Source of the DNA: Vescimonas fastidiosa
GTDB lineage: Bacteria > Bacillota > Clostridia > Oscillospirales > Oscillospiraceae
DNA length: 64,000 nucleotides
Direction: 5' to 3'
Assembly: GCF_018326305.1 (NCBI RefSeq)
Contig: NZ_AP023415.1
Location: 558,001 to 622,000 of the forward strand
Part shown: positions 15,655 to 25,165 of the stretch, in pieces
Layout: the number at the start of each line of letters is the position of its first letter
Numbering within the stretch: the stretch's first letter is position 1
Made by a program: the position numbers and the translations under genes
The notes under the pieces: generated by a model
Seen by the model: only the letters and a program-made list of their open reading frames with translations
Databases searched by the model: none
Told to the model about the DNA's origin: nothing

Positions 15655-18108
15655 ATGAACGAATTAGAAAAACGATTTATAACCGCTCGGCGCGAGGCAA
15701 TTGCGCTGGATTACAAACGACTCAATCCTATGCAGCGGGAGGGCGTGCTGACCACAGAGGGGCCGCTGCTGCTGCTGGCAGGGGCGGGCTCCGGCAAGAC
15801 CACGGTGCTTATTAACCGGGTGGCAAACCTCCTGCGCTATGGCCGGGGCAGCGACACGGAAGAAATCACCATCCCCATTTCCGAGGACGAGGTGGCATTT
15901 CTGGAGCAATATATCCAGGATCCCCAGGAGGAGATGCGGCCTCTGATGCAGTACCTGTGTGCCGTGCAGCCGGCCCGGCCCTGGGAGGTGCTGGCTATCA
16001 CCTTCACCAATAAGGCTGCCGGTGAACTGAAGGAGCGCTTGGAGCGGATGCTGGGAGAAGAGGCGCTGGATGTGTGGGCGGCCACCTTCCATGCTGCCTG
16101 CGTGCGCATTCTGCGCCGGGATATTGACAAATTGGGTTACGACCGCAACTTTACCATCTATGATACCGATGACTCCAAGCGGGTTATCAAGGACATTCTC
16201 AAGGATTTAGGCCTGGAGGAAAAGCAATTTCCCACACGGGAGCTGCTGTCAGTGATCTCCAACGCCAAGGGAGATATGCAGTCTCCGGAGGAGTTCTGCC
16301 AACTGTGGGAGCAGCGAGGAGATTGGCGGAAAATCAGGGTTGGTAAAGTATATAAACTTTACAATCAGAAACTCCGGGAGGCCAATGCCCTGGACTTTGA
16401 CGACATCATTCTGCACACGGTTACGCTGCTGCAAAGCGACCGGGAGGTGCGTGCATACTATCAGAATAAGTTCCGCTACATACTCATTGACGAGTATCAG
16501 GATACCAACCACCTGCAGTTTCTCCTGGCGGGCCTGCTGACGGGCGGTCACGGGAATATCTGCGTGGTGGGTGATGATGACCAGAGCATCTATCGCTTCC
16601 GGGGAGCAGACATCACCAACATTCTCAGCTTCGAGCAGCGCTATAAGAACGCCCGGACCATCCGACTGGAGCAGAATTATCGCTCCACCCAGAATATTTT
16701 GGACGCAGCCAATGCGGTGATTCGCAACAATGAGGGACGCAAGGGCAAGACCCTGTGGACCCAAAACGGCGCCGGGGATCCGGTGACCATCAAGACCTGC
16801 TTCAATGAGAGCGATGAGGCAAACTTCGTGGTGGGCGACATTATGAACGGTTATAATCGGGGCGCCAACTGGAGGGATAATGCCATTCTTTACCGCATGA
16901 ACGCCCAGTCCAACGCTCTGGAATATGCCTTCAAGCGCAACGGCGTACCTTATAAAATCGTAGGAGGCGTAAAGTTCTTCGACCGAGCGGAAGTGAAGGA
17001 TATGCTGGCGTACCTATGCGTGGTGTGCAATCCGGCGGATGATCTGCGTCTGCGGCGGATCATCAATGTGCCCTCTCGGAAGATCGGCGGGACATCGGTG
17101 GAAAAGGCGCAGGCCATTGCGGCGGCAGAGGGGAAGTCTCTGTTTGAAGTCGTTTGCTCTGCCCGAAGCTACCCGGAGCTGAAGTCTGCCGCCGGGCGAA
17201 TGGAAGAGTTCGGTCAGATGATCTCGGAGCTGCGCAGCCTGTGCGATGAACTGGAGCTGGTAGAATTCTACAGCCAGGTTTGTCAAAGGAGCGGCTATAT
17301 GCAGATGCTCCGGGATAAGAATGACATGGAGAGCCGTGGCCGACTGGAAAATGTGCAGGAGCTGGCCTCCAGCATCAGCGCCTTTTTAGAAAATGACCCG
17401 GATGACCCGTCCCTGGCAGGATTTCTCAACGATGTGGCTCTGTATACCGATCTGGACGGCCAGTCCGACAGTGATAACTGTGTGACCCTGATGACCATGC
17501 ACAGTGCCAAGGGGCTGGAATTTGACCATGTATATGTCACCGGCATGGACGAGGGTGTGTTCCCCGGAAACCGAGCTATGGGCGAGCAGGAGGAGATGGA
17601 GGAGGAGCGGCGGCTGTGCTATGTGGCCATGACCCGGGCCCGCAAGACCCTGACCATGACCAATGTTCGCCAGCGGATGCTCTTCGGTCAGACGGAGCCG
17701 AAAATGCCGTCACGATTCCTGGAGGAGATTCCGGCAGAGAATATGCGCTGGATTGGAAAGCCGGAGCCCCGAAAGGCACTTCAGTGGGACGAGGGGTGGA
17801 ATGACAGCTGGTCCGGTGGCTGGGGAAGTACACCCCGCGGAACCTATAAAACACAGGAAATTAGGCAGCAGACAAGGCATGAGACTTTACAGCATTCTAC
17901 CACGAACCGGCGGGCACCGTCGGCGGGGTCTACTCAGCTTATGCAATTAAAAGCCGGAGATCAGGTACGCCATAGCGCCTTTGGTCAGGGAATGGTGCTC
18001 AGCGTTCGGCCCATGGGTGGTGACGCGCTTATTGAGGTGGCCTTCGACAAGGTGGGCACCAAGAAGCTGATGCTGAAAGCCGCCGGAGTTCATTTGACCA
18101 AGCTGTAA
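15655..18108 (+). CDS. pcrA: ATP-dependent DNA helicase PcrA/UvrD
   Basis: PcrA is the superfamily 1A 3'-5' helicase used in repair and in removing recombinase filaments. The 817-residue protein has the Q motif LNPMQREGVL, Walker A GAGSGKTT at residues 43-50, ITFTNKAAGELKERL, the DEYQDTN Walker B, VVGDDDQSIYRFRGADI, LEQNYRST and MTMHSAKGLEFDHVYV. Compared with well-known PcrA proteins, about 40 extra residues (roughly 64-103, acidic) sit between motifs I and Ia. The C-terminus ends in a Tudor-like QVRHSAFGQGMVLSV fold used for RNA polymerase contact in the family. It is divergent from the SOS operon. Secure. Confidence 0.96.
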   Translation: MNELEKRFITARREAIALDYKRLNPMQREGVLTTEGPLLLLAGAGSGKTTVLINRVANLLRYGRGSDTEEITIPISEDEVAFLEQYIQDPQEEMRPLMQYLCAVQPARPWEVLAITFTNKAAGELKERLERMLGEEALDVWAATFHAACVRILRRDIDKLGYDRNFTIYDTDDSKRVIKDILKDLGLEEKQFPTRELLSVISNAKGDMQSPEEFCQLWEQRGDWRKIRVGKVYKLYNQKLREANALDFDDIILHTVTLLQSDREVRAYYQNKFRYILIDEYQDTNHLQFLLAGLLTGGHGNICVVGDDDQSIYRFRGADITNILSFEQRYKNARTIRLEQNYRSTQNILDAANAVIRNNEGRKGKTLWTQNGAGDPVTIKTCFNESDEANFVVGDIMNGYNRGANWRDNAILYRMNAQSNALEYAFKRNGVPYKIVGGVKFFDRAEVKDMLAYLCVVCNPADDLRLRRIINVPSRKIGGTSVEKAQAIAAAEGKSLFEVVCSARSYPELKSAAGRMEEFGQMISELRSLCDELELVEFYSQVCQRSGYMQMLRDKNDMESRGRLENVQELASSISAFLENDPDDPSLAGFLNDVALYTDLDGQSDSDNCVTLMTMHSAKGLEFDHVYVTGMDEGVFPGNRAMGEQEEMEEERRLCYVAMTRARKTLTMTNVRQRMLFGQTEPKMPSRFLEEIPAENMRWIGKPEPRKALQWDEGWNDSWSGGWGSTPRGTYKTQEIRQQTRHETLQHSTTNRRAPSAGSTQLMQLKAGDQVRHSAFGQGMVLSVRPMGGDALIEVAFDKVGTKKLMLKAAGVHLTKL

Positions 18109-18121
18109 GAGGGAGGTAGCC

Positions 18122-18988
18122 ATGCAGATAGAAGGACTGTCCTGGTATCCGGGACACATGACGAAAACAAAGCGGATGATTGTGGCGGAAATGGGCCACA
18201 TGGATGCCGTGTGCGAGATTCTGGATGCACGGATCCCCATTTCCAGCCGCAATCCTGATGTGGATGAAATGACGGCTGGAAAGCCCAGACTGGTAGTGCT
18301 GAATCGAGTGGATCAGGCTGACCCCAAGGAGACAGCCCGCTGGGCGGCGTATTTCCGGGGAAAAGGCTACGCTGTCCTGGAGTCCAATGCCAAAAACGGT
18401 GTGGGAACAGCTCAGTTTGCCGCCGCCGTGCGCGAGTTACTGAAGGACAAGCTTCAGTCCTATGCCGATAAAGGTCAGGTGGGCCGTGTGGTGCGGGTGA
18501 TGGTGCTGGGCATCCCCAATGTAGGAAAATCTACCTTTATTAATAAGGTAGCCAAGCGCAAGACCGCCAAGGCCGAGGACCGCCCCGGCGTCACCCGCAG
18601 CAAGCAGTGGGTGCCGGTGGACAGCACCCTGGAGCTGCTGGACACGCCCGGTATGCTTTGGCCGAAATTCGAGGATGTGAATGTAGGGATGCATTTGGCT
18701 TACACCGGCGCCATCAAGGACGATGTGATGGACATTGAGGAGCTGGGTAGCTATCTCATGGAGTACCTGGGAAAGCACTACGCTGCGGTTATTCGGGAGC
18801 GATACAAGGTGGAGCCTCAGGAGGACGAAATGGGCTACGATTTGCTGACCCGAGCCGGGCGTAAACGGGGCTTTCTCATGCGGGGCGCCGAGGTTGACAC
18901 CGAGCGTATGAGCCGAGTTCTGCTGGATGAATTCCGGGGTGGCAAGTTAGGGCGCTTTACACTGGAAACAGTGGAGGATGTGAAATAA
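18122..18988 (+). CDS. rbgA: Ribosome biogenesis GTPase RbgA (YlqF)
   Basis: RbgA acts late in 50S subunit assembly. The 288-residue protein has a circularly permuted GTPase domain: G4 NRVDQAD precedes G5 SNAKNG, then G1 GIPNVGKS at residues 130-137 and G3 DTPG. The N-terminus WYPGHMTKTKRM is typical of the family. AGAGGGAGG precedes the ATG. It follows pcrA by 13 bases and touches rnhB without a gap, so it is part of the pcrA operon. Secure. Confidence 0.96.
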   Translation: MQIEGLSWYPGHMTKTKRMIVAEMGHMDAVCEILDARIPISSRNPDVDEMTAGKPRLVVLNRVDQADPKETARWAAYFRGKGYAVLESNAKNGVGTAQFAAAVRELLKDKLQSYADKGQVGRVVRVMVLGIPNVGKSTFINKVAKRKTAKAEDRPGVTRSKQWVPVDSTLELLDTPGMLWPKFEDVNVGMHLAYTGAIKDDVMDIEELGSYLMEYLGKHYAAVIRERYKVEPQEDEMGYDLLTRAGRKRGFLMRGAEVDTERMSRVLLDEFRGGKLGRFTLETVEDVK

Positions 18989-19624
18989 ATGACCGAAAAT
19001 ACAGATCTGTGGCAGATCGAGCGAGAGCTAACGGAGCAGGGGATGGGGATTATTTGCGGCTGTGATGAGGCAGGCGCCGGACCTTTGGCGGGGCCGGTGT
19101 ATGCTGCCGCGGTGATTTTGCCCCTCTGCTGCCGAATCGAGGGTCTTAACGACAGTAAAAAGCTCACGGAAAAAAAGCGGGAGGCCTTGTACCAGGTCAT
19201 CACCCAAAAGGCTGTCTGCTGGGCAGTTGCGCGGGTGGAGGCGTCGGAAATCGACGCCACGGACATTTTAAGCGCCCGAATGAAGGCGATGCAGCAGGCC
19301 ATTGATGCCCTGGACATTCGGCCCGAGGTAGCCCTGGTTGATGGCAACCGTGATAAGGGTCGTAGTGCGGCTATCACCACGCCTCATAAGCTGGTGGTAG
19401 GGGGCGACGGTAAGAGTGCCAGCATCGCCGCAGCCTCTATTTTGGCCAAGGTGAGTCGGGACCGCTTTGTGTCTCGGGAGCTGAATGCACGCTACCCGGA
19501 GTATCGGTTTGCCATGCATAAGGGCTATGGCACTAAGCTGCACTACCAAATGCTGGACGCTTACGGCCCCTGCCCGGAGCATAGGCGCAGTTTCCTGAAG
19601 AAGTGGGAGGAAAAGCGCGCATGA
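18989..19624 (+). CDS. rnhB: Ribonuclease HII
   Basis: RNase HII nicks the RNA side of RNA-DNA junctions, including single misincorporated ribonucleotides. The 211-residue protein has the GCDEAGAGPLAGPV active-site motif with Asp26 and Glu27, LNDSKKLTEKKR, and the LVDGN segment with the third acidic residue, followed by KGDGKSASIAAASILAKV-like sequence and HKGYGTKLH. It begins the base after rbgA ends and overlaps yraN by 4 bases (ATGA). The order rbgA-rnhB-yraN is conserved in Firmicutes. Secure. Confidence 0.96.
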   Translation: MTENTDLWQIERELTEQGMGIICGCDEAGAGPLAGPVYAAAVILPLCCRIEGLNDSKKLTEKKREALYQVITQKAVCWAVARVEASEIDATDILSARMKAMQQAIDALDIRPEVALVDGNRDKGRSAAITTPHKLVVGGDGKSASIAAASILAKVSRDRFVSRELNARYPEYRFAMHKGYGTKLHYQMLDAYGPCPEHRRSFLKKWEEKRA

Positions 19625-19986
19625 GCCGCAGCGTAGGGACCTGGGGCGAGGCGCAGGTGGCAAATTACCTGCGGCAGAAAAAATTTCGCCTGGTGGCGCA
19701 TAGCTACCGCTGCCGCTTTGGAGAGATCGATCTCATTGCCATGGACGGAAATACCCTCTGCTTCGTAGAGGTGAAAACCCGGAGCAATCTGTCCGTAGGT
19801 CTGCCCCGGGACTATGTTACTGCCGCCAAGCGGGAGCGCATTCGGAAAACGGCGCTGTTTTACCTCAGCGAGAAAAATCTGGACTGCCCGGTCCGCTTTG
19901 ATGTGGCGGAGGTCTATCGGGGTGCTGACGGCGGCGTGGCACGCATAACCTATATGAAAAACGCATTTGAGGTGGAAGCAAATTGA
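19621..19986 (+). CDS. yraN: YraN family (UPF0102) endonuclease-like protein
   Basis: YraN proteins are small, Holliday-junction-resolvase-like (PD-D/ExK) proteins of poorly known function, usually encoded next to rnhB. The 121-residue product has GTWGEAQVANYLRQKKF, the RCRFGEIDLIAMDG segment with the active-site Asp and FVEVKTRS with the ExK motif. ATG 19621 overlaps the rnhB stop and its own stop overlaps the next TTG start by 4 bases. Family secure, function uncertain. Confidence 0.93.
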   Translation: MSRSVGTWGEAQVANYLRQKKFRLVAHSYRCRFGEIDLIAMDGNTLCFVEVKTRSNLSVGLPRDYVTAAKRERIRKTALFYLSEKNLDCPVRFDVAEVYRGADGGVARITYMKNAFEVEAN

Positions 19987-20972
19987 AAATACCGTATTTT
20001 GACGCCCACTGTGACACCATTTATCGCTGCGAGGAGAATGGTGGAGTCGATACAGCTTTGGAGATGGATGCAGACCCGGCGAAGCAGCAGGCTTACTATG
20101 CCGCCTGCGGCTGTCTGCGGGAAAACGGTGGACACATTGACCTGGTGCGAGGACGGGATTTTGCCCGGTATGGGCAGTTTTTCGCCCTGTATTGGGATGC
20201 GAAAAACGCCCCGGCGGACGGGATGTTCGCCCAGTGCCAAAGACTGCACAAGCGCTTTCTGCGGGAAATGGATGAAAACCGGGACTGCATCACCCATTGC
20301 CGCACAGGCGCGGAGGTAGATGAAGCGGTACGCCGGGGAAAGATGGCGGCTCTTTTGAGCATTGAGGGAGCCGATCTGCTGGATTGCGAGGAGCGGAACC
20401 TGGAAACAGCCCGGTCTTGGGGTGTGCGGCTCCTGAACCCCGTTTGGAACCGGGCCAACAGCCTCTGCGGCACCAACTGTGAGGAGCCGGACCGGGGCCT
20501 GTCCCAAAAGGGAAAGCGTTTCGTGCGTCAAATGGAAGAAATGGATATTTACCCGGATATGTCCCACATCTCCGATGCCGGCTTTTGGGATGTGATAAAA
20601 ACAGCCCACGGTCCTGTGGTAGCCTCTCACTCCAATGCCCGGGCCCTCTGCCCCCATCCGCGGAACCTGACCGACGACCAGTTCCGGGCTATCCGGGATA
20701 GCGGCGGTATAGTGGGGCTGAACCTCTACCGGGATTTTGTGGGCCCACAGGGGACCATGGAGGAGCTTACGGCCCATGTGGAGCATTTTTTGAATTTGGG
20801 CGGAGAAAAGACTCTGTGCCTGGGCGGTGACCTGGACGGCTGCGAGGCTCTGGCCACTGGGATGCAAGGGGTACAGGATGTGCCGAAGCTCTACGCAGCC
20901 TTGCAGGCCCGCGGCTACGGTGAGACTCTGTTGGAGGATATTTTTTGGAACAACCTGCGGCGTATATTATAA
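19983..20972 (+). CDS. Membrane dipeptidase-type metallopeptidase (M19)
   Basis: M19 renal-dipeptidase-like enzymes hydrolyse dipeptides, including D-amino-acid ones, with a two-zinc site. The 329-residue protein starts with YFDAHCDTI carrying His9 and Asp11 as zinc ligands, has ALLSIEGADLL with the bridging Glu, DMSHISDAGFWDV, and VASHSNARALCPHPRN with further histidines, and LGGDLDG near the end. No signal peptide is seen, so it is cytoplasmic. The start is TTG at 19983 in a TTGA overlap with yraN. Substrate is not predictable. Confidence 0.92.
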   Translation: MKIPYFDAHCDTIYRCEENGGVDTALEMDADPAKQQAYYAACGCLRENGGHIDLVRGRDFARYGQFFALYWDAKNAPADGMFAQCQRLHKRFLREMDENRDCITHCRTGAEVDEAVRRGKMAALLSIEGADLLDCEERNLETARSWGVRLLNPVWNRANSLCGTNCEEPDRGLSQKGKRFVRQMEEMDIYPDMSHISDAGFWDVIKTAHGPVVASHSNARALCPHPRNLTDDQFRAIRDSGGIVGLNLYRDFVGPQGTMEELTAHVEHFLNLGGEKTLCLGGDLDGCEALATGMQGVQDVPKLYAALQARGYGETLLEDIFWNNLRRIL

Positions 20973-21009
20973 TAATAAGGTATTTTTGATAATTCATTAA
21001 GGAGTAAGT

Positions 21010-21702
21010 ATGGCGTTATATACCATAGGAGACCTGCACCTGTCGCTGGGCTCGGATAAGCCCATGGATATTTTCGGCGAGGGCTGGAGCAACTATGTAG
21101 AGCGGATCCGGGAGGGTTTTTCAGAGCTGGGCAGCGAGGATGTGACGGTACTGTGCGGAGACCTATCCTGGGGCATGAGCCTGGAGGAGTCCATGCAGGA
21201 CCTGACATTCATCCACGAGCTGCCGGGGAAAAAGATTCTCATGAAGGGCAACCACGACTACTGGTGGAACACGGCGGCGAAAATGCAGCGTTTTTTTGAC
21301 GAACACGGCTTGGACTCTCTGCAAATTCTCCACAACAACTGCATTTTCTACGGCGATATAGCCCTGTGCGGCACCAGGGGCTGGTTTTACGAGCTGGAGG
21401 AGCCTGGCGGCCACACGGAGAAAATGCGCAGCCGGGAAGCCGGACGGCTGGAGACCTCGCTGAAAGCAGCAGGGGAGAGGGAGAAGCTTTGCTTCTTACA
21501 TTATCCGCCCCTCTACACCGGTTATCGCTGTGAAGAAATGCTGCGGCTTTTGCAGCAGTACGGGGTGAAAAAGTGCTGCTACGGACACCTGCACGGAGGC
21601 ACAGCCCACGCCCGAGCGGTGCAGGGGGAGCGGGACGGAACAGACTTTTCCCTGGTTTCCGCCGACTATCTTCGGTTCAAACCGAAAAAAATTTTAGAAT
21701 AG
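21010..21702 (+). CDS. Calcineurin-like metallophosphoesterase
   Basis: The 230-residue protein has all the metal-binding blocks of the superfamily: YTIGDLHL (Asp8, His10), VLCGDLSWGM, MKGNHDYWW, FLHYPPLY and YGHLHGG. Its closest type is the YmdB-unrelated, serine/threonine-phosphatase-like cytoplasmic phosphoesterases common in Clostridia; the substrate is unknown. AAGGAG precedes the ATG. It lies 37 bases after the dipeptidase gene and probably ends that operon, although no convincing terminator follows. Confidence 0.9.
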   Translation: MALYTIGDLHLSLGSDKPMDIFGEGWSNYVERIREGFSELGSEDVTVLCGDLSWGMSLEESMQDLTFIHELPGKKILMKGNHDYWWNTAAKMQRFFDEHGLDSLQILHNNCIFYGDIALCGTRGWFYELEEPGGHTEKMRSREAGRLETSLKAAGEREKLCFLHYPPLYTGYRCEEMLRLLQQYGVKKCCYGHLHGGTAHARAVQGERDGTDFSLVSADYLRFKPKKILE

Positions 21703-21720
21703 TGCAAAAAAGTGTGGAAA

Positions 21721-21748
21721 TTGTAATTGTTTTCTGTTATCATATAAA
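21721..21748 (+). promoter_or_regulatory. Likely sigma-A promoter of tig
   Basis: TTGTAA (21721-21726), 16 bp, TATAAA (21743-21748), 45 bp before the start codon. Confidence 0.55.
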
Positions 21749-21793
21749 ATTGCATTGATTCAATTTATTAATGCTGAACGGAGGAAAAACAAA

Positions 21794-23119
21794 ATGAGTG
21801 TAAAATCCTGTGAAAAACTGGAAAAAAGCAAGGTCGCATTGACCATCGAGGTCAGCGCCGAGGATTTTGAGGTTGCCATCAACAAGGCATACCTGAAGAT
21901 GCGCGGCAAAATGAACATTCCCGGTTTCCGCCCCGGCAAGGCTCCCCGCAAGATCGTTGAGAGCATGTATGGCGCGGAGGTCTTTTATGAAGAGGCCGTG
22001 AATATCGTTCTGCCCGATGCCTATGAGAAGGCCGTCAGCGATGAGAAGCTGGAGGTCGTGGGCTATCCCGAGGTGGAGCTGGAGAACTGCGGCAAGGACG
22101 GCGTGACCTTTAAGGCTACCGTCGCTGTTTATCCCGAGGTGAAGCTGGGCCAGTACAAGGGCCTGGAGGCACCCAAGGCCAATGTGAAGGTCATGGCCGC
22201 CGATGTGAACGCCCGGCTGAAGGAAATGGCTGAGCGCAACAGCCGCATGGTGAGCGTGGAGCGCGCCGTAAAGAAGGGCGACATCGCCAACATTGACTTC
22301 GAGGGCTTCGACAACGGCGTGGCTTTCGACGGCGGCAAGGGTGAGAATTTTGACCTGGAGATCGGCTCCGGCAGCTTCGTACCCGGCTTTGAAGATCAGC
22401 TTATCGGCATGAAGGTAGGCCAGGAGAAGGACATCGATATCACCTTCCCCGAGGACTATACTCCGGAGCTTGCCGGCAAGCCCGTGGTGTTCCACGTGAA
22501 GGTCAACGAGGTCAAGGTGAAGGAAGTACCCGCCATTGACGACGAGTTTGCCAAGGATGTGTCCGAGTTTGACACCCTGAAGGATCTTAAGGCAGACCTG
22601 AAGAAGAAGATCACCGAGGATCGCAAGACCGCTGCCCAGCACGCCTTTGAGGATGCGCTGATGCAGAAGGTTGCCGACGGCATCGAGGCCGACATTCCCG
22701 AGGATATGGTGGTGCTGCAGTCCCAGAGAATGATGGAGAATTTCAAGCAGCAGCTGGCTGCCCAGGGCATCCCCTTCGACCAGTATGTGAAGATGACCGG
22801 CATGAGCGAGGACGCCATCCAGAAGGAGTCCATGGAGCCCGCTCTGAAGCAGGTGCGCATGGACCTGGCTGTGGCCGCCATTGTGAAGGCTGAAAACCTG
22901 GAGGCTTCCGACGAGGAAGTGGAGAATGAGATGAAGAACATCGCCGAGAAATACGGCATGGATCTGGAGTCCATTAAGAAGTATCTGCCCGCCTCCGAGG
23001 TGAAGGAGCAGGTCATCCGGGAGAAGGTCATCAAGACCGTAGCCGACAGCGCCGTGGCCGTGGAGCCCGAGGAAAAGGCTGAAGAGAAGGCCGAAGAGAA
23101 GAAAGAGGACAAAGAGTAA
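21794..23119 (+). CDS. tig: Trigger factor
   Basis: Trigger factor is the ribosome-bound chaperone with peptidyl-prolyl isomerase activity. The 441-residue protein has the ribosome-docking loop GFRPGKAPRK (from residue 44), a PPIase domain around residues 160-245 (KKGDIANIDFEGF to FHVKVNEVKVKE), and a helical chaperone domain. The C-terminus is an extreme Lys/Glu repeat (EEKAEEKAEEKKEDKE). ATG 21794 follows ACGGAGG; an earlier in-frame ATG lacks a site. It heads the tig-clpP-clpX-lon block, a classic Firmicute order. Secure. Confidence 0.97.
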   Translation: MSVKSCEKLEKSKVALTIEVSAEDFEVAINKAYLKMRGKMNIPGFRPGKAPRKIVESMYGAEVFYEEAVNIVLPDAYEKAVSDEKLEVVGYPEVELENCGKDGVTFKATVAVYPEVKLGQYKGLEAPKANVKVMAADVNARLKEMAERNSRMVSVERAVKKGDIANIDFEGFDNGVAFDGGKGENFDLEIGSGSFVPGFEDQLIGMKVGQEKDIDITFPEDYTPELAGKPVVFHVKVNEVKVKEVPAIDDEFAKDVSEFDTLKDLKADLKKKITEDRKTAAQHAFEDALMQKVADGIEADIPEDMVVLQSQRMMENFKQQLAAQGIPFDQYVKMTGMSEDAIQKESMEPALKQVRMDLAVAAIVKAENLEASDEEVENEMKNIAEKYGMDLESIKKYLPASEVKEQVIREKVIKTVADSAVAVEPEEKAEEKAEEKKEDKE

Positions 23120-23149
23120 TCAAGTCTGTTAAAATCACTTACGGGCGGG

Positions 23150-23155
23150 TATAAT
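23150..23155 (+). promoter_or_regulatory. -10 box of a possible clpP promoter
   Basis: TATAAT is present with poor -35 matches 16-18 bp upstream. No CtsR or HrcA operator was found nearby. Confidence 0.4.
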
Positions 23156-23207
23156 TTGTATTATGCCTTGCGATGCAGGGCCCCATTTGAACAGGAGGTA
23201 TATTTTT

Positions 23208-23789
23208 ATGAGTTTAGTCCCTTATGTTGTGGAACAGACCAATCGGGGGGAGCGTTCTTACGATATTTTTTCCCGTTTGCTCAACGACCGCATCGTCTTC
23301 CTGGGCGAAGAGGTGAACGATACAACTGCCAGCCTGGTGGTTGCCCAGCTTCTCTATCTGGAAGCGCAGGACCCCGACAAGGACATTCAGATGTACATTA
23401 ATAGCCCCGGCGGCTCCGTGACGGCCGGCATGGCTATTTATGACACCATGCAGTATATCAAGTGCGATGTTTCTACCATCTGCATCGGCATGGCTGCCAG
23501 TATGGGCGCATTCCTGCTGTCCTCCGGCGCTAAGGGTAAGCGTATCGCCCTGCCCAACGCAGAGGTGATGATCCATCAGCCCTCCGCCGGCACCCAGGGC
23601 AAGGTCACCGATATGGAGATCGATGTGGAGCATTTCCTCAAGATCAAGCAGCGGATGAATCGCATCTTGGCTGAGAATACCGGCAAGACTCCCGAGCAGG
23701 TGAAGCTGGATTCTGAGCGCGACAACTGGATGATCGCCGAGGAGGCCAAGGAATACGGCCTGGTGGACAAGGTCATTTATAAGAGGTAA
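23208..23789 (+). CDS. clpP: ATP-dependent Clp protease proteolytic subunit
   Basis: ClpP forms the tetradecameric serine protease chamber served by ClpX. The 193-residue product begins [20 protein letters not shown] and has the oxyanion strand [13 protein letters not shown], Ser98 in [11 protein letters not shown], His123 in MIHQPSAG and Asp172 in the SERDNW segment, so the triad is complete at canonical positions. ATG 23208 follows AGGAGGT. It precedes clpX by 2 bases. Secure. Confidence 0.98.
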   Translation: MSLVPYVVEQTNRGERSYDIFSRLLNDRIVFLGEEVNDTTASLVVAQLLYLEAQDPDKDIQMYINSPGGSVTAGMAIYDTMQYIKCDVSTICIGMAASMGAFLLSSGAKGKRIALPNAEVMIHQPSAGTQGKVTDMEIDVEHFLKIKQRMNRILAENTGKTPEQVKLDSERDNWMIAEEAKEYGLVDKVIYKR

Positions 23790-23791
23790 CT

Positions 23792-25084
23792 ATGTCGGAA
23801 AATAACAAAGAGCTGCGCTGCTCTTTCTGCGGCAAAAGCGAAAAGCAGGTACACCGCATGATTCAGGGCCCCGGTGTTCGGATCTGCGACGAGTGTATCC
23901 AGCTTTGCAACTCTATTTTAGAGGATGACTACCATGCCGCAGAGGCACAAATAGAAGCACCGGACCATCTGCCCACTCCCCGGGAGATCAAGGCGGTGCT
24001 GGACGAGTATGTCGTGGGTCAGGAGACGGCGAAAATCGCTCTGTCCGTCTCTGTTTATAACCACTATAAGCGTATCTTTTACGGTGGCGGCGAGGATGTT
24101 GAGCTACAAAAGAGCAACATCCTTATGATCGGGCCCACCGGCAGCGGCAAGACCCTGTTTGCCCAGACCCTGGCCCGGGTTCTGGAGGTGCCCTTCGCCA
24201 TTGCTGATGCCACTACCCTCACCGAGGCCGGCTATGTGGGTGACGATGTAGAGAACATTCTCCTGCGTCTTTTGCAGGCGGCGGACTTCGATGTGGAGCT
24301 GGCGGAGCGGGGTATTATCTATGTGGATGAGATCGATAAAATCGCCCGCAAGAGCGAAAACACATCTATCACCCGCGATGTTTCCGGCGAGGGTGTACAG
24401 CAGGCTCTGCTGAAGATTCTGGAGGGTACCGTAGCCAATGTGCCCCCCCAGGGCGGGCGTAAGCATCCCCACCAGGAGTTCATCCAGTTGGATACGCACA
24501 ATATTCTCTTTATCTGCGGAGGCGCTTTCGACGGCCTGGAGAAGATCATCGAAAAGCGAACGGACCGCAAGGGCATCGGCTTCGATGCCGTTGTGGAGAG
24601 TAAGGCTGAGCGGCAGACCGGGGCCCTTCTCAAGGAAGTGCAGCCCCACGACCTGCTGAAGTTCGGTATCATTCCCGAGCTGGTGGGTCGTCTGCCAGTC
24701 ATCGCTGCGTTGGACGGTCTGACTCGGGCGGACCTGGTGCAGATCCTTACTAAGCCGAAAAACGCACTGGTCAAGCAGTATCAAAAGCTGTTCTCCTATG
24801 ACAATGTGGAACTGACCTTCACAGAGGATGCCCTGGAGGCCGTGGCCGACAAGGCCATCGCCCGTAATATCGGCGCCCGGGGTCTCAGAGCTGTCATGGA
24901 GGGTATCCTGACCAATGTAATGTTCGACATTCCCTCAGACCCCACCATCGAGCGAGTGACCATCACCGCCGACTGCGTGGAGGGTAAGTCCCAGCCGCAG
25001 ATACTACATGACGAGACCAATGTGCCTCGCAAGGCTAAACGAAAGACCGGCAAGGCAGACGACCTATCTGCACCGGCCTCTTAA
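23792..25084 (+). CDS. clpX: ATP-dependent Clp protease ATP-binding subunit ClpX
   Basis: ClpX unfolds substrates and feeds them into ClpP. The 430-residue AAA+ protein has the N-terminal zinc domain with Cys10, Cys13, Cys32 and Cys35, Walker A GPTGSGKT at 114-121, Walker [12 protein letters not shown], the [20 protein letters not shown] region, and sensor 2 in [13 protein letters not shown]. The ClpP-binding IGF-type loop is near [13 protein letters not shown] hairpin with a T-run separates it from lon. Secure. Confidence 0.98.
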   Translation: MSENNKELRCSFCGKSEKQVHRMIQGPGVRICDECIQLCNSILEDDYHAAEAQIEAPDHLPTPREIKAVLDEYVVGQETAKIALSVSVYNHYKRIFYGGGEDVELQKSNILMIGPTGSGKTLFAQTLARVLEVPFAIADATTLTEAGYVGDDVENILLRLLQAADFDVELAERGIIYVDEIDKIARKSENTSITRDVSGEGVQQALLKILEGTVANVPPQGGRKHPHQEFIQLDTHNILFICGGAFDGLEKIIEKRTDRKGIGFDAVVESKAERQTGALLKEVQPHDLLKFGIIPELVGRLPVIAALDGLTRADLVQILTKPKNALVKQYQKLFSYDNVELTFTEDALEAVADKAIARNIGARGLRAVMEGILTNVMFDIPSDPTIERVTITADCVEGKSQPQILHDETNVPRKAKRKTGKADDLSAPAS

Positions 25085-25094
25085 ATGAGCGATA

Positions 25095-25129
25095 GGGGAG
25101 AGGCGAGGAATCGTCCCTCCCCTTTTTTT
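25095..25129 (+). terminator. Terminator-like hairpin between clpX and lon
   Basis: GGGGAG...CTCCCC arms (25095-25100 and 25117-25122, with additional imperfect pairing inside) are followed by seven T residues. It lies within the gene block and may reduce lon transcription relative to clpX. Confidence 0.65.
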
Positions 25130-25165
25130 CCATGCTGTCCCGTGCAGCCGAAAGGAGCGACCCCT

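Noticed and set aside
21660..21702. Terminator at the end of the phosphoesterase gene
   Set aside because: TTCGGTTCAAACCGAA is a small palindrome inside the coding end but is followed by A rather than T residues.
23101..23207. CtsR or HrcA operator upstream of clpP
   Set aside because: Neither the GGTCAAA direct repeat nor a CIRCE inverted repeat occurs in the intergenic space.
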